Assembly (NCBI RefSeq): GCF_014529945.1 | Contig: NZ_JACVFB010000001.1 | Coordinates: 1,054,001-1,118,000, forward strand | Direction of reading: 5' to 3' | DNA length: 64,000 nt | Source: Chitinophaga varians | GTDB taxonomy: Bacteria > Bacteroidota > Bacteroidia > Chitinophagales > Chitinophagaceae | In this document: positions 34,508-43,592 of the stretch, one piece after another | How the letters are laid out: every line of letters begins with the position of its first letter | Numbering within the stretch: the stretch's first letter is position 1 | Notes under the pieces: generated by a model | What the model saw: only the letters and a program-made list of their open reading frames with translations | The model's database searches: none | Told to the model about the DNA's origin: nothing | Program-made: the position numbers and the translations under genes

Positions 34508-35363
34508 CCGGTTCCCATTCAAAACCGATATCCCCTTTTTTTATCTTCCCCAATCCCGGCCATGGCAGATGGTAGGTCATCGTCATTTTCCCGTTGCTGG
34601 CCGCCTCCTGTAACATACTTTCCCGCGTCCGGGCAGCCTGCCCGAAATCCATATCATAAAACATTCCCCATTCCGGACGTTGCAACAGTACGACTGCATG
34701 TAGCAGGTCGGCGCTGTGCAGTAAGGTTTCCTCACCGGAAAAAATTTCCACCATGCTGTGCCCCAGCGTATGCCCGGGCGCAGGTACCAGTCTGATACAA
34801 TCGTATAGTGTTGCCCGTGGGGTTGTCAGCCACAGCTGCGGCTGAATAGCCCGCAGTATCTCCGGGATGCGCGTGGTCAGTCCTGTTTTCATCTCAGGTG
34901 CTATGTCCAGCGGACTGGCCGTAAAGTCGGGTAGTTCCTGCATCCAGTGGTCGTATTCGGTTTGACTTAAATGAACTATAGCATGAGGGAAAACGGGAGA
35001 ACCATCCGGATGTAAAAGGCCGCCAGTATGATCGGTGTGGGCATGTGTTAATACTATATCTGTAATAGCTGTTACCGGAATGCCGGCAGCAGCAAGACTT
35101 GCGGGCAACCGTCCGCTGGTCCTGTCTTCTGTTCCGAGGCCTGCGTCAATCATTATCAGTCTGTCCTGATGGCGTACCAACAGTATGTTAAGATCGAGAG
35201 ACAGTACATCCGTGGGCAGTTGTAATGCCCTGAGGGCTTGTTGTACGCGGTCGGGCTGTTCATAAGGCCCTATCATAGGATGCGCGGGCGCCAGGTCCTG
35301 ATAGCCGTCGCTGAAGATCATCAGCTCCAGTTGCCCCAGCCGGAAAGAGAATGGTGTTTGCAT
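34488..35363 (-). CDS. MBL-fold metallo-hydrolase (quorum-quenching lactonase-like)
   Basis: A 291-residue cytoplasmic metallo-beta-lactamase-fold hydrolase. The metal motif LTHAHTDHTGGL (HxHxDH) is followed by a His in PGHTLGHS and an Asp in HSADLLHAV, giving a full binuclear site. The layout resembles AHL-lactonase-like enzymes of the family, but the substrate is not known. It is divergent from a LysR regulator with an 86-base gap, which is a common regulator-target pair. Confidence 0.88.
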   Translation of the reverse strand: MQTPFSFRLGQLELMIFSDGYQDLAPAHPMIGPYEQPDRVQQALRALQLPTDVLSLDLNILLVRHQDRLIMIDAGLGTEDRTSGRLPASLAAAGIPVTAITDIVLTHAHTDHTGGLLHPDGSPVFPHAIVHLSQTEYDHWMQELPDFTASPLDIAPEMKTGLTTRIPEILRAIQPQLWLTTPRATLYDCIRLVPAPGHTLGHSMVEIFSGEETLLHSADLLHAVVLLQRPEWGMFYDMDFGQAARTRESMLQEAASNGKMTMTYHLPWPGLGKIKKGDIGFEWEPATASGR

Positions 35364-35417
35364 GGTTTTTATTTGCCTGCAAACCTAGGCCAATTTCGTA
35401 CTTTTGTATAGTTGAAT

Positions 35418-35431
35418 TATCTCATCAGATA
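35418..35431. promoter_or_regulatory. Inverted repeat in the LysR / MBL intergenic region
   Basis: TATCT-CATC-AGATA lies 18 bases before the LysR start and 54 bases before the divergent hydrolase start. Its T...A symmetry and location resemble a LysR-type operator (T-N11-A), though the spacing is one base longer. Confidence 0.4.
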
Positions 35432-35449
35432 CTTTAATAAAACTAAAGT

Positions 35450-36337
35450 ATGATCACAGATGTACTAGATCTGGATCTGCTGCGGACGTTTGTGCTGGCG
35501 GTGGATGCAGGTAGTTTCGCCCGTGCGGCGGAGCAGGTGTCCCGTTCGCAATCGGCCGTGAGTTTGCAGATGCAGCGGCTCGAAGAGCTGACAGGCCATC
35601 AGCTGTTTGTCAAACAGGGACGTAGCTGGGAGCTGTCCGCCAGCGGCGAGCTATTGATGGGTTATGCCCGGCAGTTGCTGCGACTGAATGATCAGGCGGT
35701 GGAGGCATTGTCTGCCCGGCAGCTGGCCGGCGTAGTGCGTCTGGGCATGCTGACTGATTTCTCCGAAGGAAGTTTGCCGCAGGTACTGGCCCGTTTTGCG
35801 GAACAGCATCCGCGGGTGCAGATGGAGATAACGATCGATAAACAGGTAGTGTTGCAGCAGAAACTGCAGTCAGGTAAACTGGACGTGATCGTTTGCGTGG
35901 GGGCGCAGTTGCCGGAAGGAGCTATCCCCATCGGTAAGGTGCCGTTGCGCTGGATAGGGAATAAAGCTGTGGCACAGCAATCGCCATTGCCGTTATTGTT
36001 GTTTGAGCCGCCTTGCCTGTTCCGTGCTGCCGGGCTTGCGGCGCTGGAGAAAGCCGGAATGACCTGGAAGCCTGTGCTCACCGCCAGCAACGTAGCGGGG
36101 ATGTGGGCTGCTGCCAGAGCCGGACTGGGCATTACGATCCGCACACAGATAGGACTGCCGCCGGATTGTAAAGTGCTGCCCGTTTCCCGCAGCCTGCCGG
36201 CACTGCCACAGATATATGTCTACCTGCTGACAGCCCCGCGGAAAAAAACAAAGGCCTCCGTGCTTCGGCTGACGGAAATCGTCGAGGAAACACTCAGCGG
36301 TGAACTAAAAAGTATTCAGGCGTCAAAAAAGAAATAA
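35450..36337 (+). CDS. LysR-family transcriptional regulator
   Basis: A 295-residue LysR regulator. The N-terminal HTH is clear (LLRTFVLAVDAGSFARAAEQVSRSQSAVSLQMQRLEELTG), followed by the periplasmic-binding-like effector domain (VRLGMLTDFSEGSLPQVLARFAEQHPRVQMEI...). Its ligand is unknown. It probably controls the divergent metallo-hydrolase gene. Confidence 0.93.
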   Translation: MITDVLDLDLLRTFVLAVDAGSFARAAEQVSRSQSAVSLQMQRLEELTGHQLFVKQGRSWELSASGELLMGYARQLLRLNDQAVEALSARQLAGVVRLGMLTDFSEGSLPQVLARFAEQHPRVQMEITIDKQVVLQQKLQSGKLDVIVCVGAQLPEGAIPIGKVPLRWIGNKAVAQQSPLPLLLFEPPCLFRAAGLAALEKAGMTWKPVLTASNVAGMWAAARAGLGITIRTQIGLPPDCKVLPVSRSLPALPQIYVYLLTAPRKKTKASVLRLTEIVEETLSGELKSIQASKKK

Positions 36338-36452
36338 CAAAGATGAAATTTGTTAATCATCCGCTTTTTATAAAGTCATGAGAATGGCCGGCAATACTAT
36401 CATTAGCTTTGACAAGTTAACGCCAATTTAGTTTTGCCAAAATCATTTCTTT

Positions 36453-37982
36453 ATGAGTATTACCACAATTGTTTGTTTGCCACATGAATTAAGGGAAGAG
36501 CTGACCCGGATTATGCAGGAGGAGTTTGAAGTCTCCATGCAGGTTGCAAAGGAAGCTTTTGATGCCATGCTGGAGGGGTATTTCGAGAGGTTAAAGAAAG
36601 GGGTGCAGTTTGTAATTGAGTATCCTTATGTGGACAAAGTTTACAGAGATAGCTATTACGCGTATTTTTCTTCCAAGCGAAGATTGTATCAAAAAGATTG
36701 TATCCGGATTTCTGTATTTGAGGGAGAGGTGCTTCCCGATCAGTTCAGAAGTGCTGGTGGTATCGCCAGCCTAAGGGAACGGTATCTGGGGTTTATGGTG
36801 TTGCGGCCGACGATGCCTCATGTTATTGGCAGAAGTGTCCTTTCTCCGCATGCTTTGCGGCAGAGTGGTTTTCTCAGCCTTACAGGAAAGTTTCAGACGA
36901 CGGTGAATGCTGTTAAGTTTGAGGCAATTGGTTTTCCGCATTCTTCGCAAGACACCGAAACATTGACTTGTGCTGAAACGTCAATATGGGCCTTAATGGA
37001 GTACTTTGCCTCGCGATATTCTGAATATAAGCCTGTAGCTTCGTCTATAATTGTCAATGTGTTAAGAAGTCAGTCGAGTTTCAGACAAATACCTTCGGAA
37101 GGACTCACTATTGAACAAATAGGATTTGCACTACAGGAATTCGGATTTGGTACAAAGGCCTACTCTAAAGGCAGGCACTCATCAGCTTCTTTTTTAAATC
37201 TGTTGTCTGTATATGTTGAGAGTGGAATACCAATAATTGTCGCCGTGTCTAATGAACATAGAGGTGGTAATATTGGACATGCAATGTTGATTGTTGGACG
37301 CTCAGAGATGAGAGATGAAGATATTGACAAGCTATCCGTAACAGAGGCGGAAGATACTGTACTGGCGGCCGCGATGAAGAATAAAGGCGTAAGTATAATA
37401 GACTGTGCTGATGTGAAACGGAGCTTTGTCTTTATAGACGATAATTATCCAGCCTATCAATTAGCGCCCTTGGATGCACCCACGGCATATTATGATGATG
37501 CGGAATGGCGAAAATGTGAAATTGTGGATTTTCTCGTACCTCTTTACCCTAAAGCTTATTTGGAAGAGGTTGTAGCGAGGAGATATATGAAGCGATTGTT
37601 GTTGGGAGAATTGTTTCACATTCCTGCAGGTACTGAGTTGCTTATTCGTCTTTTTATGGTTTCCAGCAGATCGTACAAAGATTATCTTACTCTCGAGACA
37701 AGCTTTCAGCGTGATTTTAAAGATATTATTTTGATGATGTCGATGTCAAAATTTATATGGGTAGGTGAGATTTCATCAAGGGAGTTAATTAAGCAACATA
37801 AGGCCAGCGGACTTATTATTCTTGACGCAACAGAAGCGCAGGTGCTACACAACAATGCACTAGTTGTATGTGGATATGGTGATTGTTGTTACTACAGAAA
37901 TGCTTCCGGCAAGCAGTTAGTTCGAAATTTTCTATCTTTGGAGGAGTTTAATGTTTTCACTAACAATTTAAAAGGGTTCTGA
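36453..37982 (+). CDS. Unknown 509-residue protein with papain/C39-like cysteine peptidase features
   Basis: I do not recognise a named family. Residues about 165-340 contain a plausible Cys-His-Asp triad in a C39/papain-like order: Cys173 in TLTCAETSIWALMEYF, His276 in GGNIGHAMLIVGR, and Asp329 or Asp330 in FVFIDDNYPAY. The N-terminal 160 residues (with YYAYFSSKRRLYQKDCIRISVFEG and YLGFMVLRPT) and the C-terminal 170 residues match nothing I know. There is no signal peptide. It is markedly AT-rich: the lines starting at 37201 and 37681 hold 22 and 18 G+C per 60, against 35 in the LysR line at 36121. That points to recent transfer. It is coupled to a 65-residue gene. Confidence 0.8.
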   Translation: MSITTIVCLPHELREELTRIMQEEFEVSMQVAKEAFDAMLEGYFERLKKGVQFVIEYPYVDKVYRDSYYAYFSSKRRLYQKDCIRISVFEGEVLPDQFRSAGGIASLRERYLGFMVLRPTMPHVIGRSVLSPHALRQSGFLSLTGKFQTTVNAVKFEAIGFPHSSQDTETLTCAETSIWALMEYFASRYSEYKPVASSIIVNVLRSQSSFRQIPSEGLTIEQIGFALQEFGFGTKAYSKGRHSSASFLNLLSVYVESGIPIIVAVSNEHRGGNIGHAMLIVGRSEMRDEDIDKLSVTEAEDTVLAAAMKNKGVSIIDCADVKRSFVFIDDNYPAYQLAPLDAPTAYYDDAEWRKCEIVDFLVPLYPKAYLEEVVARRYMKRLLLGELFHIPAGTELLIRLFMVSSRSYKDYLTLETSFQRDFKDIILMMSMSKFIWVGEISSRELIKQHKASGLIILDATEAQVLHNNALVVCGYGDCCYYRNASGKQLVRNFLSLEEFNVFTNNLKGF

Positions 37983-37983
37983 T

Positions 37984-38181
37984 ATGCCTATCAAATTGAA
38001 TAGGGGCGAAGAGATTATCGCCCAATGGGAGAAAGAAGGGAGATCGCAGGTGATGGACAGTCCGGAGTTTTTGGAGATGATGAGCGAAATTGGAAAGGAT
38101 ATGGAGCAATTCCGGCAGGAGTATAAGAGGACGGTTGCCCTTTCATGGAGGGATGCCTCCAAAACTATTCTCACAGCATAA
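37984..38181 (+). CDS. Small 65-residue partner of the C39-like gene
   Basis: Starts 2 bases after the stop of the preceding gene, so the two are surely cotranslated. Charged and helical (MPIKLNRGEEIIAQWEKEGR ... EFLEMMSEIGKDMEQFRQEYKR), no membrane segment, no family recognised. Its size and position would suit an inhibitor, antitoxin or cofactor of the larger protein, but this is inference. Confidence 0.7.
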   Translation: MPIKLNRGEEIIAQWEKEGRSQVMDSPEFLEMMSEIGKDMEQFRQEYKRTVALSWRDASKTILTA

Positions 38182-38253
38182 CATCTGTAACCCTTACATA
38201 CTGAAAGGCTGGCAATGGAGTGCCGGCCTTTCATATTTCAAAAAAATCACAAA

Positions 38254-38916
38254 ATGACTCCTGTTTTTTCTCCGGTAGATCTGGAAACCTGGCCACGCAA
38301 ACCATACTTTGATTACTTCTACTATGGCGTGAAGACCAAATACAACATCAATCATCACCTCGATATCACAATGCTGATAAAAGAAGTGAAAAAAAGAGAA
38401 TTAAAGTTTTATCCGGTGATGTTATATGTCATCATGAAAATGGTCAATCAGCGGGAGGCGTTCCGTTATGCCTTTGATGATAAAGGAAGATTAGGTCACT
38501 GGAATTACGTAGTTCCGTCGTACACGATTTTTCATGAAGATGATAAAACGTTTTCTGACGTGTGGAGTGACTATCACGAAAGCTTTAAGGTTTTTTATAA
38601 AACGATCGTGGGGGATATGGCCACCTATAAAGATGTGAAAGGATTAAAGGCCCGGTCGGGCCGGCCGGATAATTTCTGTCCGGTGTCTGCGTTGCCATGG
38701 CTTAGTTTTGCGGGTTTCAGCCAGGACACGTATACTGAATCTTCGATGTTGTTTCCGATTATCCGGTTTGGAAAATACTACACGGAAAATGAAAAGGTGA
38801 TGCTGCCGTTGACCGTTTTTGTGCATCATGCTGTGGCCGATGGTTATCATACCTGTCAACTGATCAATGATATGCAGGAGATGAGCAACACGGCAGGGGT
38901 GTGGCTCAATGGGTAG
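38254..38916 (+). CDS. cat: Type A chloramphenicol O-acetyltransferase
   Basis: A 220-residue enzyme that transfers acetyl from acetyl-CoA to chloramphenicol and so confers resistance. The catalytic motif HHAVADGYH is intact (His192, Asp196); the residue before Asp is Ala where CAT-III has Cys. The length equals that of classical trimeric CATs and the start MTPVFSPVDLETWPRKPYFDYF resembles their N-termini. The codon use looks like neighbouring chromosomal genes and there is no mobile element, so it may be an intrinsic gene; the natural substrate could be another hydroxylated compound. Confidence 0.85.
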   Translation: MTPVFSPVDLETWPRKPYFDYFYYGVKTKYNINHHLDITMLIKEVKKRELKFYPVMLYVIMKMVNQREAFRYAFDDKGRLGHWNYVVPSYTIFHEDDKTFSDVWSDYHESFKVFYKTIVGDMATYKDVKGLKARSGRPDNFCPVSALPWLSFAGFSQDTYTESSMLFPIIRFGKYYTENEKVMLPLTVFVHHAVADGYHTCQLINDMQEMSNTAGVWLNG

Positions 38917-38917
38917 A

Positions 38918-39730
38918 CTAATGAGCAGCCAGACAAATATCTTCCTGGAATTTCAGATATTGTTTAGGACTCAGCCGAACGTAATGCTGGAAGTCGTGTA
39001 TCAGCTGGCTCTGGTCATAGTAGCCACAAGCATCAATAAGATCAAACCAGTCGACGGAGGCGCCTGCGGCCACCTGTTGCTGTAACAGTTGCACTGCTTT
39101 TAAAAACCGTTGGTAACGCTGGCGTTCCTTTACGGTATAGCCAAATTGTTTTTTCTGATGTAGCTGAACATTGCGTTCGCTTTGTCGGGTGGCATCGGCA
39201 ATCGTTTTTACCGGATTCAGGTTGTCATCTTCAAAATTAGCCAGTTGCGCGGAAAGCAGATGCTGGTCCTGTAAATAAGGCCTGCAGAAATGAAGGATAT
39301 GCGCTACCTGTGCCGCCGGGTCAGGTATATGTTGCAGCGATTCCCATAAAGCGGTAAAGCAGTTATCGGCCACCAGCTCGTTGGGATGCCCTGCCATGGT
39401 AGCACGACCAAAGAACCGGTAAAAAGCGTCGTCTTTGAAATTAGCTACGAGTATGCTCGTGCCGGTGGGGAGTGTATAGTCAAATGCCTGTTTCACCGGC
39501 CCCAATACCATACATTGCTCCACTTCCATCTGCGTTTGTTGTGCCGAATGCAGCAGGCCTTTCCCGCCAAACATAAAAACCATGATTGTTTGATAAGTAG
39601 GTAGGAGTGTTTTCTTTACCGCAGCGCCGGTATGATTGGCAGCATGATAAAAATAGGAAAACACGGTTTCGTACTCCGCCGGAACAGGCAGACGTGATTG
39701 CTGATAGTCCTGATGTGTACCCTGGTTCAT
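38918..39730 (-). CDS. AraC-family transcriptional regulator
   Basis: A 270-residue regulator with an N-terminal cupin-like sensing part (TYQTIMVFMFGGKGLLHSAQQTQMEVEQCMVLGPVKQAF) and a C-terminal AraC DNA-binding domain (DLIDACGYYDQSQLIHDFQHYVRLSPKQYLKFQE). It is convergent with the acetyltransferase gene, the two stop codons being one base apart, so it need not regulate it. Ligand unknown. Confidence 0.88.
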   Translation of the reverse strand: MNQGTHQDYQQSRLPVPAEYETVFSYFYHAANHTGAAVKKTLLPTYQTIMVFMFGGKGLLHSAQQTQMEVEQCMVLGPVKQAFDYTLPTGTSILVANFKDDAFYRFFGRATMAGHPNELVADNCFTALWESLQHIPDPAAQVAHILHFCRPYLQDQHLLSAQLANFEDDNLNPVKTIADATRQSERNVQLHQKKQFGYTVKERQRYQRFLKAVQLLQQQVAAGASVDWFDLIDACGYYDQSQLIHDFQHYVRLSPKQYLKFQEDICLAAH

Positions 39731-39931
39731 GCCTCAAAGATAGCAGAAATAAGGGTAGATGTTAATCATGGCAATTTCACATCTGTGATGAACTATTGAC
39801 GGAATGATGAGATAGTTTTGTCGTGACATGGTACTACTACCTATTTCTCCGCCATAAATTTCCTTATATTCACAACATTACACTGTAAAGGGAAACCTGC
39901 CAGACCTATTCACTTTTAATTGTTCAGATTT

Positions 39932-40219
39932 ATGACAACCCAGTTTTTTTACCTGGCACTTAGCCCGATGGGAGAGAAACTACCGTATTTGTATAGCAGC
40001 GTTTTTAAAATTACCTACCAGCATTTGAAAGATCTGGTGGCGCAGCAGCAGGAACTGGAGGCAGCTTTCAGGGTATACAATCATCAACCGGAAGCGTATA
40101 AAGCGGAGTGGTCGGTGGGAACCGATGAAGAGGAACAGGCAGCGGCCGACAGGAATGATGAGATACGTGCCTGGCAAATGGATGAAACGAAAATTGTACG
40201 GACAATAAATTGGCCCTGA
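39932..40219 (+). CDS. Uncharacterised 95-residue protein
   Basis: Starts at MTTQFFYLALSPMGEKLPYL, with a second half rich in Glu, Asp and Gln (GTDEEEQAAADRNDEIRAWQMDE). No signal peptide or known family. The composition is protein-like and the gene occupies a gap between an AraC gene and an acyl-CoA ligase. Its stop lies inside a hairpin. Confidence 0.6.
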   Translation: MTTQFFYLALSPMGEKLPYLYSSVFKITYQHLKDLVAQQQELEAAFRVYNHQPEAYKAEWSVGTDEEEQAAADRNDEIRAWQMDETKIVRTINWP

Positions 40220-40239
40220 CAGCAGTACTGACAGGGCCA
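40211..40239. terminator. Hairpin between convergent genes
   Basis: TGGCCCTG and CAGGGCCA, with CAG/CTG inside, form a long stem spanning the stop of the 95-residue gene and lying before the convergent acyl-CoA ligase stop. No T-run is seen. Confidence 0.55.
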
Positions 40240-40246
40240 TGCAATA

Positions 40247-42052
40247 TCATTCATGCTCGTGCTGATAGATCTTCTCTATCGCGCCTTTATATTTTTCGAG
40301 CACCACTTTTCTTTTCAGGCTTAGCTTAGGCGTCATTTCACCGCCGGCAATGCTCCATTCTTCGGGCAGCAGCTCGAAGCGTTTGAGCTGTTCCACATGG
40401 TTGAAGTGCTGATTATAGTCGTCGATCACTTTCTGATAAGCTTGCTGCACTTCGGGGCGCGCAATGGCTTCTGTATTATTGGTGAAAGGGATGTTTTGTT
40501 TGTTCATCCAGTACTTCAGATACGGGAACGCGGGTACGATCAGCGCACCGGTGAATTTATGGCCTTCCCCTACCACCATGATCTGTTCAATGAAAGGGCT
40601 TTCTTTGAACTTATTTTCGATGGGCTGTGGCGCTACATATTTACCACCGCTGGTTTTGAAGAGTTCCTTTTTACGGTCGGTGATTTTGATGAACTTCTCA
40701 TCCACCCAGATACCGATATCGCCGGTGTGTAGCCAGCCATCTATCACCGCTTCGGCGGTGAGGTCGGGGCGTTTGTAGTAGCCTTTCATGACAGTGGTGC
40801 CTTTAACGCATATTTCCCCGTCTTCGTCCAGTCTCACTTCGATGCCGTCAATTGGAGGGCCTACCGTGCCGAATTTGACGCCACCAGGCTTCCTGCGGTT
40901 AACGCAGATCACCGGGCTGTTTTCGGTAGGGCCGTAACCTTCATAGACCGGTATTTTGGCCGCATTGAAGATACGCAACAGTTTCTCCTGGCAGGCAGCG
41001 CCGCCGGTGACGATATAGCTGATATTGCCGCCCAGCGCCTCGCGCCACTTGCTGAAGATTAACTTGTTGGCGATGGACAGCTGGAAATTGTACCACGCGC
41101 CACCACTGATATTGTTGTCATACCTGCCGGCGAGGGACACCGCCCAGAAAAACAGCCGTCGCTTGATGCCTGTGAGACTGTTGCCGGTAGCCATAATTTT
41201 CTCAAATACTTTTTCCAGCAACCGGGGCACCGTGGTAAACCCGTCGGGCCGTACCTCTTTCAGGTTCTCACTGAGGGTATCCAGACTTTCTGCGTAGTAG
41301 ATACTGATACCACTGAAAAGATAGATATAGGTGACTGTCTTCTCAAAAATATGGTTCAGCGGCAGAAAGCTGAGTACCTTCTGCTGCGGCGCGTCGTCAA
41401 AAGGGAAGCTGACCTTGGAATACATCACGTTGGAGGATATATTGGCATGGGTGAGCATAACGCCTTTGGGAGTACCGGTAGTGCCGGACGTATAGATGAT
41501 AGTGGCCAGATGTTCCGGGTCAATACCCTCTTTGACAGAGTCTACCTGCGACAGCAGCGCAGGGGTGGCCAGCGCTGTGATAGTGCTCCAATGTGTGGCA
41601 CCGGGAATCTCATCAAAGGTATAGATCTCCTTCAGAGACGGCACACCACCCCGGAGCCCCTGGATTTTATCCAACATCTCTTTGCTGCTGACGAAGATAT
41701 ACTTCACCGCGGCATCATTCAGGATAAATTGTATTTCTGCCGGATTGGTGGTAGGATACAGCGGTACCAGCACGGCACCGGTCTGCTGTACGGCCAGGTC
41801 TGTAAATATCCATTCCGGCCGGTTGTTACTAATAATGGCGATCTTGTCGGCGCCTTCCGGCGTAAAATCGTTGCCGCCCACGCCCAGCTGTAATAAGCCG
41901 GCACTAAAGCGGTTCACTGTTTCACTGACACTGGCGGTACTGAAAGTCTTCCAGCTGCCATTGATTTTGGCGGCCAGCATGTCCTGTTTCGGGAATTTCT
42001 CCAGCTGAAACTTTACTGCGTCGAATAGCCTGTGCCTCGGGAGCGTACTCAT
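40247..42052 (-). CDS. Long-chain fatty acid--CoA ligase (AMP-forming)
   Basis: A 601-residue adenylate-forming enzyme that activates long-chain fatty acids with ATP and CoA. The core motif TIIYTSGTTGTPKGVMLTHANI is present, with VYEGYGPTENSPVI and the WLHTGDIG, ITDRKKELFKTSGGKYVAP segments of the FACS family. Length matches bacterial long-chain acyl-CoA synthetases. It stands alone on the minus strand. It probably supplies acyl-CoA for degradation or lipid synthesis; the chain length preference cannot be read from the sequence. Confidence 0.93.
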   Translation of the reverse strand: MSTLPRHRLFDAVKFQLEKFPKQDMLAAKINGSWKTFSTASVSETVNRFSAGLLQLGVGGNDFTPEGADKIAIISNNRPEWIFTDLAVQQTGAVLVPLYPTTNPAEIQFILNDAAVKYIFVSSKEMLDKIQGLRGGVPSLKEIYTFDEIPGATHWSTITALATPALLSQVDSVKEGIDPEHLATIIYTSGTTGTPKGVMLTHANISSNVMYSKVSFPFDDAPQQKVLSFLPLNHIFEKTVTYIYLFSGISIYYAESLDTLSENLKEVRPDGFTTVPRLLEKVFEKIMATGNSLTGIKRRLFFWAVSLAGRYDNNISGGAWYNFQLSIANKLIFSKWREALGGNISYIVTGGAACQEKLLRIFNAAKIPVYEGYGPTENSPVICVNRRKPGGVKFGTVGPPIDGIEVRLDEDGEICVKGTTVMKGYYKRPDLTAEAVIDGWLHTGDIGIWVDEKFIKITDRKKELFKTSGGKYVAPQPIENKFKESPFIEQIMVVGEGHKFTGALIVPAFPYLKYWMNKQNIPFTNNTEAIARPEVQQAYQKVIDDYNQHFNHVEQLKRFELLPEEWSIAGGEMTPKLSLKRKVVLEKYKGAIEKIYQHEHE

Positions 42053-42097
42053 AAGGTAGATTTAGTGATTAATAGGTACCAGTTCTAATTAAATATA

Positions 42098-42286
42098 CTA
42101 AAAAATATATGTCAGTAAAGATGAAATTATAATCGGATGCTGTACGGCCAGCTTCCCTGCGATGAAATAAGTTTCGATATTACGGTTCCGGGAGAGACTC
42201 ACCCTGGGGGAAAGCGGCATCGTTTCCTGTGCGAAAGAAGGCATCATCATCATCGTCAATATCAGCAGTAACGGGAATCTTGGCAT
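42098..42286 (-). CDS. Possible small secreted peptide
   Basis: 62 residues from MPRFPLLLILTMMMMPSFAQ, a good type I signal peptide, then ETMPLSPRVSLSRNRNIETY and a hydrophobic end. It matches no family. It could be a real exported peptide or a remnant of a larger secreted protein. It is divergent from nagA. Confidence 0.35.
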   Translation of the reverse strand: MPRFPLLLILTMMMMPSFAQETMPLSPRVSLSRNRNIETYFIAGKLAVQHPIIISSLLTYIF

Positions 42287-42461
42287 ATGGGTCACATGTT
42301 CTGTCTCTACAATATAATCAATTTTTGCGCGCAACAAACACCACGATGGTGAAAGTTATCTGTGACACGCGTTGCTTTTATGCTGATCTTTTCCTATTTT
42401 TTCTGCTTTACACAACTTTAATAGCCGGCAGCTCCTACGGCGCCGGCATCAAAATAAGATT

Positions 42462-43565
42462 ATGCTTACTGCTTTCACAAACGGGACCATCTACACCGGT
42501 GCGCAGGTCATCACCGGTAAAGCTCTTTTAACGGAAGAAGGGAAAATACGGGCGCTGGTCAACCCGGCAGATGTCCCCGCACAGGCAACGGTGGTGGATT
42601 GTAACGGACATATCATCGCGCCGGGCTTGCTGGACCTCCAGATCTATGGCGGCGGTGGTTACCTTTTCTCGGCCCATCCTTCTCCGGAAGCGCTCAACGC
42701 GATGGCGCAGGCACTGGTGAAAAGCGGTACAACCGGTTTCCTGCTCACCCTCGCCACGGATACCATGGAGGTGTTTCACGAATGTATCCGTATTGTACGC
42801 AACCATCCGCATCCGGCGGTGCTGGGCATGCATCTCGAAGGACCTTATATCAATCCGGTTAAAAAAGGCGCACATACCCTGGAGCTGATCAAACGGCCGG
42901 AACGTGCCGAGCTGGAAAGCTTGCTGGCCGCCGCCGGTGGCATCGTGAAGATGATCACCGTCGCCCCCGAAATGTGCGACCCCGCTATTCTTCGCTGGCT
43001 CGATGAACAGGGCGTCATTCTCTCTGCCGGCCATAGCAACGCCACTTTTAATGAAGCCATGGAAGGATTCCGGAACGGCGTACGCGCCGTCACACACCTC
43101 TTTAATGCCATGTCCCCCCTGCAACACCGCGATACGGGCCTGCCTGGCGCTACGTTCCGCGATAGCAGCGTATATGCGAGCATCATCGCCGACAATATCC
43201 ATGTAGATGACAACGCCCTGATCATTAGTAAAAAGGTAATGGGCCACCGGCTGTTCCTGATCACCGATGCGGTAGAGGCCAACAATACGGGCGCCAGCCA
43301 GCATGTGGCGCAGGAGGACCGCTTCACACGGCCCGACGGCACGCTCTCCGGCTCCCGGCTGACACTGATGCGCGCGGTACAACGTTGTGTCCAGCATGCC
43401 GGCATCCCGCTGGAGGAAGCGCTGCGCATGGCGACGGTATACCCCGCCACCCTGATGGGCATCAAAGACCGGGGCCGTATTGAACCAGGCTGCCGCGCAG
43501 ACATCATCGTATTGGATCACCAGTATAAAGTACAAAAAGTATATATCGCCGGTGCACAACAGTGA
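42462..43565 (+). CDS. nagA: N-acetylglucosamine-6-phosphate deacetylase
   Basis: A 367-residue amidohydrolase that converts GlcNAc-6-phosphate to GlcN-6-phosphate and acetate in the cytoplasm, feeding chitin or peptidoglycan sugars into glycolysis. The metal and substrate motifs are all visible: PGLLDLQIYGGGG, LGMHLEGPYINPVKKGAH, LSAGHSNATF, VTHLFNAM, the catalytic Asp in LITDAVEA, and PG...DIIVLD at the end. Length is typical. The GH9-deacetylase gene follows 27 bases downstream, so both probably work on the same N-acetylglucosamine polymer. Confidence 0.95.
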   Translation: MLTAFTNGTIYTGAQVITGKALLTEEGKIRALVNPADVPAQATVVDCNGHIIAPGLLDLQIYGGGGYLFSAHPSPEALNAMAQALVKSGTTGFLLTLATDTMEVFHECIRIVRNHPHPAVLGMHLEGPYINPVKKGAHTLELIKRPERAELESLLAAAGGIVKMITVAPEMCDPAILRWLDEQGVILSAGHSNATFNEAMEGFRNGVRAVTHLFNAMSPLQHRDTGLPGATFRDSSVYASIIADNIHVDDNALIISKKVMGHRLFLITDAVEANNTGASQHVAQEDRFTRPDGTLSGSRLTLMRAVQRCVQHAGIPLEEALRMATVYPATLMGIKDRGRIEPGCRADIIVLDHQYKVQKVYIAGAQQ

Positions 43566-43592
43566 GCCGTTGGAAAATGTTAATACAGGGAG

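Noticed and set aside
36453..37982. C39 peptidase for the precursor array
   Set aside because: The protein has C39-like features but no ABC or membrane domains, lies about 21 kb away, and has a different base composition. There is no sign that it cleaves double-glycine leaders.
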